Source: Pohlia nutans (lineage: Eukaryota; Streptophyta; Bryopsida; Bryales; Mniaceae). From it: 64,000 nucleotides of DNA. The stretch is from assembly GCA_022496805.1 (NCBI GenBank), contig CM040085.1, positions 23,403,811-23,467,810 on the forward strand, read 5' to 3'. The notes under the pieces are model-generated. The model was given only the letters and a program-made list of their open reading frames with translations, was not told the origin of the DNA and did not search any database. This document shows, one piece after another, positions 35,751-47,925 of this stretch. The translations under genes were made by a program, and so were the position numbers. Position 1 is the first letter of the stretch. Every line of letters begins with the position of its first letter.

Positions 35751-36222
35751 TGTAATGAACTTGTTGCCTCACTCAGGCGCAAATTAATTAAGTTCGGCCA
35801 GGTCCGACTTGACTGTAAGTGAATCCACTAGGTTCTCTTTGACGAAATCAAGCTCATGAAGTGATGATCAAGTCACTGATAAATTATTAATATTATTTAA
35901 TATCTAACCATGGTTAGCGAGTCTCAAGCCTCTACTCTAAATCCCCAGACGTTAATGCAAGAGGACAAAAATTGTCCCCTATTTTGTGCATGTAGGGGCC
36001 CACCTTAAAATTCAACCCCCTCTTTCAAGAGTTTAAAATTCCCGAGAGAGTCCCCCTAGACCAATTTGGGACCGTAGGCCCCAAAATTGCAAAAAATATT
36101 GCCAAAAAAAGACCCTAGGGTGCCCAAAATGGAAATTTCAAAAAATGGGGCCCATGGGTGAACAGTGCTCGCATTAACATTTGGGGGGATTTAGAGTCGG
36201 GGAGTCTCAAGTGCACAGAGCT

Positions 36223-37110
36223 TTAACCCTTTAGTGCCCAACAAACCAGATTATGGTCACTGTAGCCTTGAAAATGCAAATAATAGAAAATCTGTGAAGA
36301 ATTGGATTTTGAATTGTGAAGTTTAGAGTTGGAGATTTATAATACACATCCTTTTTTAAAAGAAAATTTTAATTTGGATTTGTGCAACTATCAAAATACC
36401 TATGAACAAAAGTACAAAACGCAAAAATACTGCAAATACAAGAAAATACAGTAAATACTTACAAACACATGTACTATGCAATATTTCTTGTGTTTGGAAG
36501 TTTGTTCTTTTTATTTTTATTTTTTTGGATTGTGTTCTCTTGTTCATGTTCCATTAGTGTATGTATTCCAATCTTGATCAATGTACTAACTCCTTTTATA
36601 TTTTAACGTATAAATTGTTGTCCTAAATTGTACATAGATAAGTCACTCTCACTTATAAAATTCACAATAATTATGTGTGAGTCCGTTCTATATATGAAAG
36701 ATTGCAACGGAGAGGTGTTGACATATGTCATTGCTGAGCTTCTTCACTTTCATTTTAGAAAATTTAACCCAAATTCTATTAAACTTTGAAGTCACACACC
36801 CTCCAAAATTTCATTTTTGAGTGTGCGTTATACGGTTCAACGTCATACTATGATCTTCCAATCCCACTATTGGATGATTCTCTACTTTTGGTTGTGCGTT
36901 ATACGGTTCAACGTCATACTATGATCTTCCAATCCCACCATTGGATGATTCTCTACTTTTGGTAAAATGTCTCCACTCGAGTTAAGAATACAATTGTACA
37001 TTTACTTTCTAATTTAATCCATTCTATTTCTAAGTAGTATCAATCATAGTGGAAAAACCCACTGAAATCTAGAGAACTCAGCTACAGTACCCTGGGCACT
37101 AAAGCATTAA
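36223..37110. mobile_element. TTAA-flanked element, ends CCCTTTAGTGCCCA
   Basis: TTAA at 36223-36226 and 37107-37110. Inside, CCCTTTAGTGCCCA pairs with TGGGCACTAAAGCA apart from the outermost bases. The interior is homologous in inverted orientation to 57414-58258. It contains a local tandem duplication at 36823-36964. Confidence 0.6.
36823..36964. repeat. Tandem duplication, period 71 bp
   Basis: GTGCGTTATACGGTTCAACG ... TCTCTACTTTTGGT occurs twice with a single clear difference (ACTATTGG against ACCATTGG), so the duplication is recent. The related element at 57414-58258 has only one copy of the corresponding segment. Confidence 0.9.
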
Positions 37111-37113
37111 GAA

Positions 37114-37341
37114 CTACACTACTTTTTGTTAATACTGCCACCCACACTAACTATTTACTTGAGGCTATAACTTTTTACACGACATGAATCTTTTTATCAA
37201 GAGAAAAGATATTGAACCATACATGACATAGGAGGAACTTTGTAAACATATTAGTTGGTATTAATATTCATGTTGCGTAAAAAGTTATAGCCATTTTAAA
37301 TCAATTAGTGTAGGTGGCACTATTAGCAAAAAGTAGTGTAG
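37114..37341. mobile_element. MITE with CTACACTACTTTTTG ends
   Basis: Left CTACACTACTTTTTG and right CAAAAAGTAGTGTAG are exact inverted repeats, followed inward by CTGCCACC/GGTGGCA and TATAACTTTTTAC/GTAAAAAGTTATA. 228 bp, non-coding, only 3 bp after the preceding element. Confidence 0.75.
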
Positions 37342-37486
37342 TAAGATTTGGTATAGAAATGAGGTTGCCTAGCCAAATGTCTGGAAAAGTGTCAATGTTG
37401 ATTTTGAAATTTTGAAATTTTAATAAATTTAGACATGGTAATGGCAATTAATGTTAATTAGTTTATAAACAAGTAATTAAGAATTG

Positions 37487-37785
37487 AGGTTCTACCTCGG
37501 GGGTGACCATGCAAAAAGCAAAAAACTACATGGTTAAACTATAGGGTCCTTTTTATTCATAAGAGGAAAATTTCTACCTAATTATAAATTTTTATATAAA
37601 ATATAGGATGCTTTAAATTCAAATTAAGAATAATTTGGGAATCTATTTGGCATATACATAGAATACTCTAGAATATACCTTAAATATTCCAATTATGTGA
37701 TAGCCCCCATTCAAATACCCTCTAAACGCACGTGTTTACACTAAATATATGTTAGTGACCCCCCGAGGGTTCTACTAAACCATGT
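37487..37785. mobile_element. TIR element with CCTCGGGGGTGAC ends
   Basis: TTCTACCTCGGGGGTGAC at the left pairs with GTGACCCCCCGAGGGTTCTA at the right. The interior (TATAGGGTCCTTTTTATTCAT ... GAATATACCTTAAATATTCC) matches 60840-61090, where CTTCCCCGAGGTAGGTAC marks the equivalent right end. Confidence 0.55.
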
Positions 37786-37923
37786 TGACGGAAAAGGAGG
37801 TACTGACCTATGGTTATTTTTCATGACTAGGCTTGCTTCTCAAGTTTAACTTGTTTGGTTGCTTTAAGATCTCAAAATACTGACACAAAAACAACAAACT
37901 ATAACTTTGCTATTACAACTTTA

Positions 37924-38580
37924 ACACGCAATTTGCTATTTACGCACTTGGCCATATAATCATGCACTTGGTCCCCGGAAGCATTAAAAATATTGTCTAA
38001 ACAACTGTCTAAAAAACAACCATTTTTGTCGTTCTACAATTACTTTCATTGTAAACAAACAATTATTTAATTTAATTTATATTCTTATCTTTATCTTTTT
38101 TCTTTATCTTTTATTTTATTTTATCTTTTATCTTTTCTTTATCTGGTTTCATTTATCTTATTTCTTTCTTGTCTTCAATTTCTTTTCCTTCTTGTCTTCC
38201 TTCTTGTCTTCTTCTTTTTCTTCTATTTTTTTTCATTCCTCTTGTGACAGCCGCAAATCCTTCGCCTGCACCAAAGACAAAAAAAACAAAAAAATAAAAA
38301 TAAAAAATAGAATAAAAAGTATTTTTTTCTATTTTTAGTCTGTTGTGGACTAGTGGGTGCGCGGCCGCGCACCCACTGCCTCATTTTCTCCTTTCTTCCT
38401 CTCTTCTCTCTCCCTCTCCCTCTTCCCTCTTCTTCTCTCTCCCCTCTCTCCTCTCCTCATATATATAGGGGAGAGAGAAGAAGAGGGAGAGAGGGAGAGA
38501 GGGAGAGGAAGAGAAGAGAAAATGAGGGAGTGAGTGCGTGGCCGCGCACCTACTAGCCCACAGCAGACTAAAAATAGGAT

Positions 38581-38613
<33 letters not shown>

Positions 38614-39124
38614 ATCCTCCGCCGTTTAGGGTTCAGCTGCCGGCGGTTGAATCCTAAATTTTTATTTTTTTAAATTTCTATTTTCAGGGTTCATGAGATC
38701 CAAACAAAAAAGAAGACGAAATCAAAAATAAAAAATAAAGAAAAAGGTTTTTTTTTTTTTGTTTTTTTTGTTTTTGGTGCGGGCGAAGGATTTGCGGCTG
38801 CCACAAGAGGAATGAAAAAAAATAGAAGAAAAAGAAGAAGACAAGAAGGAAGACAAGAAGGAAAAGAAATTGAAGACAAGAAAGAAATAAGATAAATGAA
38901 ACAAGATAAAGAAAAGATAAAAGATAAAATAAAATAAAAGATAAAGATAAAAGATAAAGATAAGAATATAAATTAAATTAAATAATTGTTTGTTTACAAT
39001 GAAAGTAATTGTAGAACGGCAAAATCGTTCTTTTTTAGAGAACTTTATACACAAAAAGTTTTAAGCAAGATTTGCTCATGAAATGAACGCACTTGACCAA
39101 GTGCATAATTAGCAAATTGCGTGT
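37924..39124. mobile_element. Foldback element, close relative of 31182-32541
   Basis: Ends ACACGCAATTTGC and GCAAATTGCGTGT. The right arm is nearly the reverse complement of the left arm of the 31182 element. The left arm lacks about 0.1 kb (the CAGCCG...CGGCTG segment and its surroundings) that the right arm keeps, so one arm has a deletion. Centre near 38460. A run of about 30 T lies at 38583-38612. Confidence 0.7.
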
Positions 39125-39599
39125 TTTGTATGATTTCTTACTTATTCTGTACTTAAATGAAAAAAATCTTTGACTATTTTCCAAAGGTTCACTATGAAAT
39201 GATAGATAGTGTATAAAAGAAATCTAAATTATTATATGATCTTAAATTATTCTTTTTTCACTTATTATGAAGTTGAAGCACGCTTCAATACAATTCCAAT
39301 TGCAATTTGTGGTTTCAAAAATTGTTGAACTTTCTAATGAAATTGATTGAAAAAATCGTAAGCATGTTGTACCCGACTGTACATCAATGAGAAACCTATG
39401 CTCAAAAATGTAAGGCATTTGCTGTTTTCAAAATTTATACAACTATAGTTTTAAAATGACAATTTCAATTCATCATGTTGTGAAAAATATAATTCTTATG
39501 ATACCAAATATTATATCACTGAAATTAGTGAAGAACATTGCATGCGTTGGTAAAAAAAACAAGTAAATTTGAACAGAATATAATCCACATAGGACCTAC
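39125..39599. other. Diverged copy of a dispersed repeat
   Basis: It contains ATCATTTCATAGTGAACC-type sequence and CTTGTACCCGACTGTAC, related in inverted orientation (in part) to 56860-57030, and continues with TTCAAAATTTATACAACTATAG as at 33083. No gene. Confidence 0.4.
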
Positions 39600-40028
39600 T
39601 CAAATTGCAAAAAAGAAAATATGAAGCTTTGGACCAGCACATACAATGTTCATCACTAATTCCGATGATATAGAATTTGGTCGCATCTGAAATGTATTTT
39701 CCAGAATATGTTTGTTTGCATTTGTCATTTGAAACCACTGAATTTGGCTTGCCTTGGTGGGTTCAGCACAGTGATAGCTCAATGTGCATGGGCATGACTG
39801 CCCACAAGAGTGTTTAATCGGCAGTTGATTTTCCGGCCGGCCACCCGTACTGCCCATGCTCGTCCGCCTGCGTGCTCCCCGCCAGTTCAGATCCTCCCCG
39901 CCCTTGGATGCACCAGGAAGATCGAAGGGCCACGATCGCGCCTGCCGGCGACAGGGACGATGGGGCTTTCCGCACCTCAGTGACGCGGGGCATTGTGGGG
40001 ACACCCATTTTCTTGGGCTAAATACCAT
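39600..40028 (-). other. Repeated open frame, copy B (unknown)
   Basis: A minus-strand frame of 142 codons matching the one at 33759-33295 over about 110 residues, including HSCGQSCPC, TKASQIQ, ILENTFQM and ISSELVMNIVC. The 5' part (CGKPHRPCRRQARSWPFDLP) also matches. The two N-terminal ends and C-terminal ends differ. Unknown function; probably part of a dispersed transposon. Confidence 0.3.
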
Positions 40029-40215
40029 TGTAGCAAATATATTCCGTCCATGATTCCACTGAAATGTATTCTAGTCCTTCACCCGTTCTATTCCAGTCAG
40101 AGCTCTTGTTTTTTTTTTTTTTTTTTTTTTGGCATAAATTGAAAGGAATCAATTGCATTATATCACTTTGTTTGACACAAATGAAAAAGGATGAACCGAC
40201 TTACTAACTTACTAA

Positions 40216-40797
40216 TTAACCCCTAAAGGACCACAACTATGTTTCTCTCCAAACACTCCAAAGTACCCCTTCTCATAGAAAGACAAATAGTTTTTGATCT
40301 AAAACCCTTTTGACCGATTCAACCGTAGGATATTTCAACCAACTTGAATCTGTCACAACCTACAAATTTTCAGCCGTTCAAGGTTCTTCAAGAGTAAGAT
40401 TATAAGCTTCAAAGTTGGATGCACTTTCTTTTTTGGCTTACTGCCCGAGTTTGAAACTTTCAGAAAATGCCCAAAATGCAAAGTTTAGTCTCAAATTCGG
40501 TAAAATGAATTTGGCAGTTGTGTATATGGGGGTGTTAGCTCATTGTGTACAAAAATTCAGATGCATAGCTCATTGAATGAAAATTTTCAGGAGCTGCCCG
40601 CAATTAGGTTTTCACCTTTGCATGATTGTATCTTTTGATCTATACATCAGCTATGTACAAAAATTACCATCCCATCTTCGTTACAAAGAGTAGAATCACC
40701 ACGAAAAATCTCAAAAATTGAGGATCAACACTCATTCCATACTGAGCTGACCGAACTTGGAAAATCAACCTTGGTCAGTTGGTCCTTTAGGGGTTAA
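40216..40797. mobile_element. TTAA-flanked MITE with piggyBac-like ends
   Basis: TTAA at 40216-40219 and 40794-40797. Inverted ends CCCCTAAAGGACCA and TGGTCCTTTAGGGG (with one base off). The interior is the same as 55367-55941 and, inverted, 59373-59947. No transposase. Confidence 0.75.
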
Positions 40798-42545
40798 CTC
40801 CGTACGTTGTGTGTGTAGTGTGAACCATTCATGTTGGAAGAATAAATCTGAGCACTGTAGAGAATGGACCGATGCCACCAGGAGTTCAGGACGGAGTACT
40901 TGTTGTGTTGTAGTACAGAGATGGTTGAAAGAATCGGATCGTACTAACTAGGATAAAGTTTCTAGAAACGAGATCGGACGGTCTTCATGCACCGCGGTAG
41001 CTAGACAGTCGACAATGTTACGTTAATGAGGGGTTACGTAACTCTACTGCATGTGGGGGGAGTCACGAAGCGTCGTGTGCATGCGGAAAATTAATATCTC
41101 ACTACCACCCCATTCCACCACTTGCATATAAATCAATAATATAAGACATGGAGGTCCATTAATTGATCGATCAGCCTTCCAGTACTACTTCATCATATAT
41201 TTTTTCCACAGACGTACACATCAACATTGAAGCCACCAATCGATCCATTCCAACTATTAGTACTAGGTACTTAATGGCCCCGGCCTGCAATGAATCTCAG
41301 TGGTAAATAGAGAATTGAATCAGGTACTTTAAACCACCAGTACAGGCTGGCCTTTTGGTTGCTCATTTACCATATACTCTCATTGCTCAACTTTGCCATG
41401 AGTGGTCCACGAGCTTGCACTAGAACCATGACAGAATCATAATTAATTTATGGATGGAATTTTTTTGTTGCAGATCGATCAGGCTAAAACATAAAAATTC
41501 AGATCGAGTAACCGGTTACTAGGAATCTACGATCATACAATGTGACTGTTTCCTTTGTTAGAAACGTGGGGAAGTAACTCAAGCAATGTTACAAGCAGCA
41601 TTAACATTTTTAATAAACGTAGTAATCCGTGTTTGATCCTAGTAGGGGTTTTCGATTCCAAGATTCTTCATTTTACAAGGACAAAGATATTCTCATAGGT
41701 TTTAAGTCACAATCAAGAGTGGTTTTCTATAACTTCAAATAACATTCTTTAGCGTTGTTTGTGAGAGCTCAGTCACCCTTTCTCATCATAAATGGTAACC
41801 TAAAATATTCAAAAGTGGTTGACATTAATTTGTTGTAAAGAGCATACATAGCATGGCGTTAAGCTAGTGAGTGGCCAGTGTGCGTTTTCTTCTTATTGGC
41901 ATTAAAAATGCTCAGTGCTTAAATTAAAAACTGAGCTGAAAGTTCCATACGGGTGCCTGAAAACTGCCAATTTTGCTATATATTTTCACGAATTTGATGT
42001 TGAGTCACCTCCGGCGCGGCTCCTCAGGAGTTTTATAAGTTACACTTTTGGTATAAAATTTTATTGAAGTTAGACATGATGTTTTAGAAATCGAGCTTTT
42101 GTCGGGCTTGTGCAGTTCTGGTGGAGGACAAGATCAACACAACTACACATGCAAGCTTCCACAGAGCCAATCGATGCGTCGATTTGGGAAGCCAACAAAA
42201 CGTCTGTCGGTCGTTAAGCTTTTGTTGTGCGATAATTGAAAACGCTGGTCTCCTGGATGGAGATTTCCACATGACTTGCAACACCCAACTGCTTTGGTGT
42301 TCCCTGGCGTCAGACCAGAGGGAAGAATCAAGCAAACCGGCCTGTTTCCTCCAGGTCCATATACAGTCAGTCAGATGGAAGTGTCGTTGAAGACACACAA
42401 GATATTATTCTGACTTCGACAAAAGCAGAGACGTTACGGCTCTAGCTAGGCGGCTCTGACTTTCAATTAATATTTCTGTGCACAGAAATAACGTTTAATT
42501 TGCAGCTTGCCTAGCTTGTCCCTACGCACCACATAATTTAACTTA
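40798..42545. other. Intergenic, nothing firm
   Basis: It includes GATCGATC-type dinucleotide-rich sequence and a TIR-free 1.7-kb region. Overlapping frames on both strands at 42084-42398 are of about 100 codons; neither has a recognisable domain or splice context. Confidence 0.4.
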
Positions 42546-42815
42546 CAGGCCTGGTTTGATCTAGTTTCATCAGCCTGTGTCTTGAAGGACAAACACTGCT
42601 CTAAAATCTTCACCGTATATGGATTTTAAGACTATAGTGTGGGGCAACCTAGTACTGTCTAGTGCGGAGATCAAAATTTCCAGGCCTGGTTCGAACTAGT
42701 TTCGTTAGCCTGTGTCTTGAAGGACAAACACTCTGCTCTAAAATCTTCACAGTACATGGATTTTAAGACTATAGTGTGGGGCAACCTACTGTCTAATGTG
42801 GAGATCAATTCAAAT
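42546..42815. repeat. Tandem duplication, period 135 bp
   Basis: CAGGCCTGGTTTGATCTAG at 42546 and CAGGCCTGGTTCGAACTAG at 42681 begin two copies that share CTTGAAGGACAAACACT and GATTTTAAGACTATAGTGTG. Copies differ at several sites and by small indels. Confidence 0.85.
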
Positions 42816-44779
42816 GTTAAAGTCCATGACGTACTCCAAGAGTCCAAGGACGTTTATGATCATGTCATGAAGTTCCTTTTCAGTACACGAGGGACATGAG
42901 TCTAGATCTAATGGGATTCAACGACACTAGCTAGTGTCATTTTCAGGGAGAATGACATTTGCTCAATACCACAGTGTCATTCTCATAGTGTCATTTCGGA
43001 GGAGATGTTTCGCTTAATTAGAGGTGATTATAATATATCAATCCATCAACATTTGTACATCTTCTGCTATAATTGCACCCGTGAAGTCAGTCAGTGTATG
43101 TGACACTCATCTACTCAGCTTCAGATTTTAATTCAATTTAATTAATACGAATCAATTTGAACCCTTTTGCTCCAAACGCCAGTACCTGTAGCTCTCTCAT
43201 TGAAACAACGTCAATTCCATTATATCGACTGTCTGATTCAGAGTGCCAAAACTGTGACATTCGGGTGCTCAAAATTAAAACTCTAGACTGGGCTGATGGG
43301 CCAATGTACGTCGTCACGAAATTGGTGAAAATTTTGAACAAAAGAATCTGGATCGCCATTTTTGTTAAATTTCAAGAAATCAGTGGCACTTTCCCAGATG
43401 TCTCGGATCTACACCAGTCCCAGATTTGTGGGACTTGAATGTCATAATTTCGGCGCTTTGAAACATGATGTCATTTTAACATACGTTTGAACTTAACCAG
43501 TTAAATCAAGTACGAAGCCAAGAATTTTTTGGGAATCAGATTTATTTACCTGGATTCTGGGAAAAGGACCCAGTCAATCTGCTAACCCTGAGGAAGGTGG
43601 AACCAGTGCAATCAAGGGAGTGTTTCAAATGACTGTATTGTAAAACGGTCCAGTGTCTCTGGAATGGCAAGCAATAAGTATATTATTGGAAACACCAGTC
43701 AAGCTGGCAATCTGAAGTTGAAAGTTCCAGCCCGCCCCACATTCGTGTTAAAAAAAATTAAAAAATTAGCAGAGCAGATCAAACAGTACAGTCTCTCCTT
43801 AACATCGATCTGCAGAATATCACATGGCTATGGTGATAGTGAAGTAAAGGAGGCCCAGCAGCATCTTCAATTTCAGACCTGAATAGTTATGTACGTATGT
43901 AACAAATCATTATAAGGCTCACTAAATTCAACCTTCCCATATATATATATATATATATACACAAATATATCTAGCCAAAAGCTAGATATATTCTTTTTTT
44001 TTGGAAACAAATGAAACAGAATTTCATTGCAAAAGAAACCAGAGTACCAGCCACAAAGTTAAAAGCTACCTCTTAAAACTAAGCTCAGGGTGTAGATTTC
44101 AAGTACAAAAAGTCATGAGCATTAATGTGGCCAACTCAGTGGTTTTGGTTGAATAAATTAACGTACAATACAAGTTTTTTTTTTGTTTTGTTTTTTTTTT
44201 CCCTATCTGGGTCTAGATAATAAAACTTTGGGAAACCCTAGATTGATTTCAGATATTACACTAGTCAAGTTACTCAAAACGACACAAGAAGCTCGTGCTG
44301 AAGTGTGTACCTGGATGGCACCGTGCTGGCATGCATGGCATGGCATGGGAAGGGAACCAGCTATATAACTAGCGTACTTGCAATATAACTAGGCTCAGGA
44401 CTGCAATATCAAAGGCTCAAGTTAATGATCCAATCAGTTGTACTCGATCGATCACATGGAGACAATCCTTCAGAGTTGATCTCAAGTTACCAGAAAAAGT
44501 TGAATGTGTGCAGCTTGAAAAAAGTGGACAGAATTGCAGCAGTGGATAAATAACGGACGCAAGAATTGGATGTCAGCCAAGCCTGCCACTAATGTTGCTG
44601 TCTAGGACATGCAGTACTAGAGTACATATATAAATCATAGTGAAAAAACATATTTTCTGTAACAGTTGAGTTAACCAATAGGAGTGTCTCAAAGTGGAAA
44701 GAAACCTTAAACTCACCTTAAATAGACTCGTTTTGAGTTCAAAAAGACTGCAAAACTAGTTTATGGTGAGTTGAAGAAT
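42816..44779. other. Intergenic, nothing firm
   Basis: No supported gene. A TA dinucleotide run lies at 43941-43961, followed by CTAGCCAAAAGCTAGATATA, a small inverted pair. Frames of up to 93 codons on both strands around 43140-43440 look like chance. Confidence 0.4.
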
Positions 44780-44794
44780 AATTTAAAGCAAGGC

Positions 44795-44890
44795 CCTATG
44801 CCACCACGGGGTGTGAAACTCGTGACCTCCCCAATGCTAAAAGAGAGTTCCCACTCGCTCCCTTAAGCCAAGAGCCCCAACCATGGGGAC
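44795..44890 (-). mobile_element. tRNA-derived SINE-like head
   Basis: On the minus strand: GGGGCTCTTGGCTTAAGGGAG, then GGGAACTCTCTTTTAGCATTG, then GGTCACGAGTTTCACACCCC. The spacing of A-box-like TGGCTTAAGGGA and B-box-like GAGTTTCACACC fits a degenerate tRNA gene promoter. No intact tRNA fold, so a SINE remnant is likelier than a gene. Confidence 0.45.
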
Positions 44891-45006
44891 TATTCATGGA
44901 CAATGATCGTCAGAAAATATAATTATAGAGAGGAAACTCCTCTTGAACTTCTTCTGTTTTCGGTTAACTTAGGTGTGGATCATAAACGGGGATGTAGTAG
45001 ATGATA

Positions 45007-45174
45007 CTCCTTTGTTCCATAATAAGCTTCCTCAACCCTCAAAATAGAAGAATTAACTAGTCCAGTGTGAGCACGTTGATGCAACAATAGGAGTAATAGT
45101 TTGAGTAAACATGATTTTTATTATAGGACAAATAGTTTGAACAATTAAGAAAACTTATTATGGGACATGGGGAG
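45007..45174. mobile_element. Stowaway-like MITE with TA duplication
   Basis: Starts CTCCTTTGTTCCATAATAAG and ends CTTATTATGGGACATGGGGAG, flanked by TA at 45005 and 45175. These ends match the well-known Stowaway (Tc1/mariner) consensus CTCCCTCCGTTCCATAATAAG. 168 bp. Confidence 0.85.
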
Positions 45175-45450
45175 TAGACAGACAATCACATAGAGCTCTC
45201 TTCCGTCAATTATTGAGAATATTGGATATCTTCTTATAATATTCTACAATATTCATGGAATACTAGGAATATTTTTAGTATGTTTTTTAGAGTATTGTCA
45301 CTGAGTGACTTTGAGACAAGAATTTACCTATGTCCGTCATTTTTGATAACCCTACTCGGGTGGAAATGACGGACAATGATAGGACTACTGAATTCTACCC
45401 ATGGACCTATCGCCACGAGACGTCATACATACCTATCCTTTCGAGATAAT

Positions 45451-45810
45451 AGAGTTATCCGTAAAGTCGAGCAAACAATTTCCACAAGACGAAAGACAAA
45501 GCATAATTGGATTTTTAGCTTGAAATGCAGCAAAAAAACGAGTTTTGGCTCCCTTTAACTTTGGCCAATAACAATGCTCTGCATTGTTAGAGAGATTCAA
45601 ACCTTGAACCTCCCCGATGCCAAACAAGCTCCCCCAAGCCTCACACGAGTTCCCAAGGGAGAACCTCCACGTACCCCCACAACCAAACACATGCTCACCC
45701 ACACCAAGCAAGCCAGCGTTTCATGTCAGAAATGGACAGTGAAATTATTTACAGAACAAAAACTCTGGTCCAGAGGCAGGCTACCTGGCTTCGGCTTTAC
45801 GGATAACTCT
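45451..45810. mobile_element. 360-bp TIR element with AGAGTTATCCGTAAAGTC ends
   Basis: Ends AGAGTTATCCGTAAAGTC and GGCTTTACGGATAACTCT, flanked by AAT on both sides (45448-45450, 45811-45813). The interior is not a hairpin and has a B-box-like stretch on the minus strand (GGTTTGAATCTC, near 45592), so a SINE piece may lie inside. It shares its ends with 34970-35329. Confidence 0.65.
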
Positions 45811-46729
45811 AATATTACCAGTGAGAAGCTGATTGCCTAGCTGTATTCTCGCTGGAATCAAAATTGCATTTAATGTAAACAATGGTTTGCGAAACTGCAT
45901 AAAATATTGTGCACGAAGCTGGGTCCTCATGGAATCTTTTCAGAATTAGTACACGCCACGAAGTTTTGGATATTCTTGTTTTGCATGGTAAGATGGTAGC
46001 ATACACAATCTATCAGTAGAATGTGGTCCATTTGATTCACATAAATCCAGTGCAATATTAGAATTATTGAAATGGCAGCCATGATCATCAAAGCCCGAAT
46101 TCATGTGACTTACAGCTGGTTCCTAGATCAAGCCAACCGACAGCCCGGGCCAACGCAACAGTCATAGGTTGCAGTAACAAATTCTTGCCACTTTAATATA
46201 AATATGAATATATATATTCTCGCAATACCCTAGATGTTCATAGTAATGCTAGCTATACAATGATTTTCAATACACTTGTGCCGCTATCAATAGTCCTGTA
46301 GAAACGTCCTACCCGAATTGGACAAAAGCAGCCACGAATATAATCTCTGTGAATTGATTAATCTATGCGGTGCACGACATCTGTGATAGTACTTGCATGT
46401 ATTGGGAAATACGATCGCGACACATGTTCTCGAAAAGAGGTGAGTCTATCAACATTTCTATTTTTATTTATTTATTATTTCTAGTCGATAAGTAGTGATC
46501 ATAGTAACTACCTGCATGGATAGACGAAATAACCTCAACGGCGGGACTCTTTATTCACCATCATGGTCAGTGTAAGTTATGATTAACATTATTATTGCGA
46601 TCATTGAAGTAAGGTAAGTTACTGATCGATCTCGGCGGCGTGCCGTGAGTTGCAGGGAGGTAAGTTACGCTAGCTGCGACTTTTCATTGTATGAATGATC
46701 AAGAGATCTCCTGAGTCCTGAAGGCCTGT
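45811..46729. other. Intergenic, nothing recognised
   Basis: No gene or element could be supported. Confidence 0.4.
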
Positions 46730-47240
46730 GCAGATGAGGGCAGGCGGAGTTCGAGCCTCTCCCCATGGGCCGCCCGTCCCCGCTCTTGCAGATAATAGAC
46801 AACCGGTTCACTGTTCAACCTTCTCTGATTCTTCTCTAATAAAAGTGAGAGCGGGTCTCTAAAAGACAGCGGCCTTGGTTTGAGGAAGTGCCAAGCCCGT
46901 CCTATCGCTCTAGCACCCGTCCTCTAATCCAAAGCAGGAGCTAAAATTGGTTTATTCTCTCTGCAGAGAGTGGGCACGGGTGGCCCATGGGGACTCGCCC
47001 TTCCTCCCTCACCACGCACATAAATCTCCCAGGAAAGGTCAAAAAGTACTGTCTGAAAAGGTCAGAAGGTGGGTCCTTTCAAATCAGAGCTCCTACGATG
47101 TCCTGCTTGTTTCTGCCTGTCCTTGCCTGCCCAGCGCTTTCGCCAATTGGGCGAACTGAAGCCTCCCTTGTACCTCCAACATCCCTCCACTGGACCCTGG
47201 CTTCAGTAAGTCATGATGATTCAACCAACTCTGACTAGCT
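46730..47240. repeat. Dispersed repeat; inverted copy at the window end
   Basis: The stretch from GACAACCGGTTCACTGTT through CCTTCTCTGATTC, GAGCGGGTCTCTAAAAGACAG and GAGTGGGCACGGGTGGCCC (to about 46998) is found almost identically, in reverse complement, at 63817-64000, where the window cuts it. A more diverged copy lies at 50055-50480. The ends carry GAGTCCCCATG. It is probably a transposable element of more than 0.5 kb; the superfamily is unclear. Confidence 0.6.
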
Positions 47241-47457
47241 CCCAGGGGGAAAGTCTTGGTCAATCGATTAATTAATTTATAATTTTCGAGTCACATGTCC
47301 GGGATAAAATCACTTGAACAGCGAAACCAAGTTGGTGTGGTGTTTTTCTTAAGCCGAGAATGGTCGGTTCTCCACAGCTCGGCTTTAAGCGCAATGAACA
47401 CACGGCTTTCGATGTATCGAAACTAAATAGTCAATTGTAAGTCAGATCAGGTACTCT

Positions 47458-47464
47458 TATAAAA
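47458..47464 (+). promoter_or_regulatory. Candidate TATA box
   Basis: TATAAAA followed by GGCTGC, then a CT-rich leader (CTTCTCCTCATCTCTG) about 30 nt downstream, as in plant promoters. It would drive the small gene ending at 48900. Confidence 0.35.
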
Positions 47465-47489
47465 GGCTGCTTGAATCTTTGCCTTCTCC

Positions 47490-47925
47490 TCATCTCTGAT
47501 TTGGTTGAGATTCGCCTGCTAGTTTGCGTTGTGTGATGGTCCTTAGATCCCGGCCTTGTTGCTTCCCGGCCTGGTATAACTTACATATCTATCTCTGGCC
47601 TCTTCATCATTCGTGCTACCTGTGCAGGTTAGCTAGCTAGCTAAGCCTTTACCTTTCGTATTCTGTCTAAGCTTTGGTGATCGCCATCGTGCTGTCTGTG
47701 TGAGGAGGTTTGGTTGATTTCTGATTGAACTTCTTGCCTTGAAATCGAGAGCTTTTTGGTTTGAGTTTGGGATGGATGCTGTTCCAAGCCGTGCTACTTG
47801 TGATCACCACCGGCGCTATACCACGCATCTTCGCAAATCCACTTCGTTCTTTGCGTCTTTGAGCTCGGACCGCCTGTCGCCCAACTTGGACGTCCGTGAC
47901 CGAGTTTAGACTCAACCATGTAAGT
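47490..47925 (+). other. Candidate leader exon with short upstream frame
   Basis: It follows the TATA box and ends at a donor-like CAACCAT|GTAAGTAC. It contains a 45-codon frame (MDAVPSRATCDHHRRYTT ... RDRV) starting at 47772 that terminates before the donor, so it would be an upstream frame rather than part of the main coding sequence. Confidence 0.25.

Noticed and set aside
42084..42398. Overlapping frames of 89-104 codons on both strands
   Set aside because: No domain, no splice context and both strands equally open; treated as chance.
44795..44890. Functional tRNA gene
   Set aside because: A and B boxes are degenerate, and no acceptor stem or standard anticodon arm could be built; a SINE head fits better.
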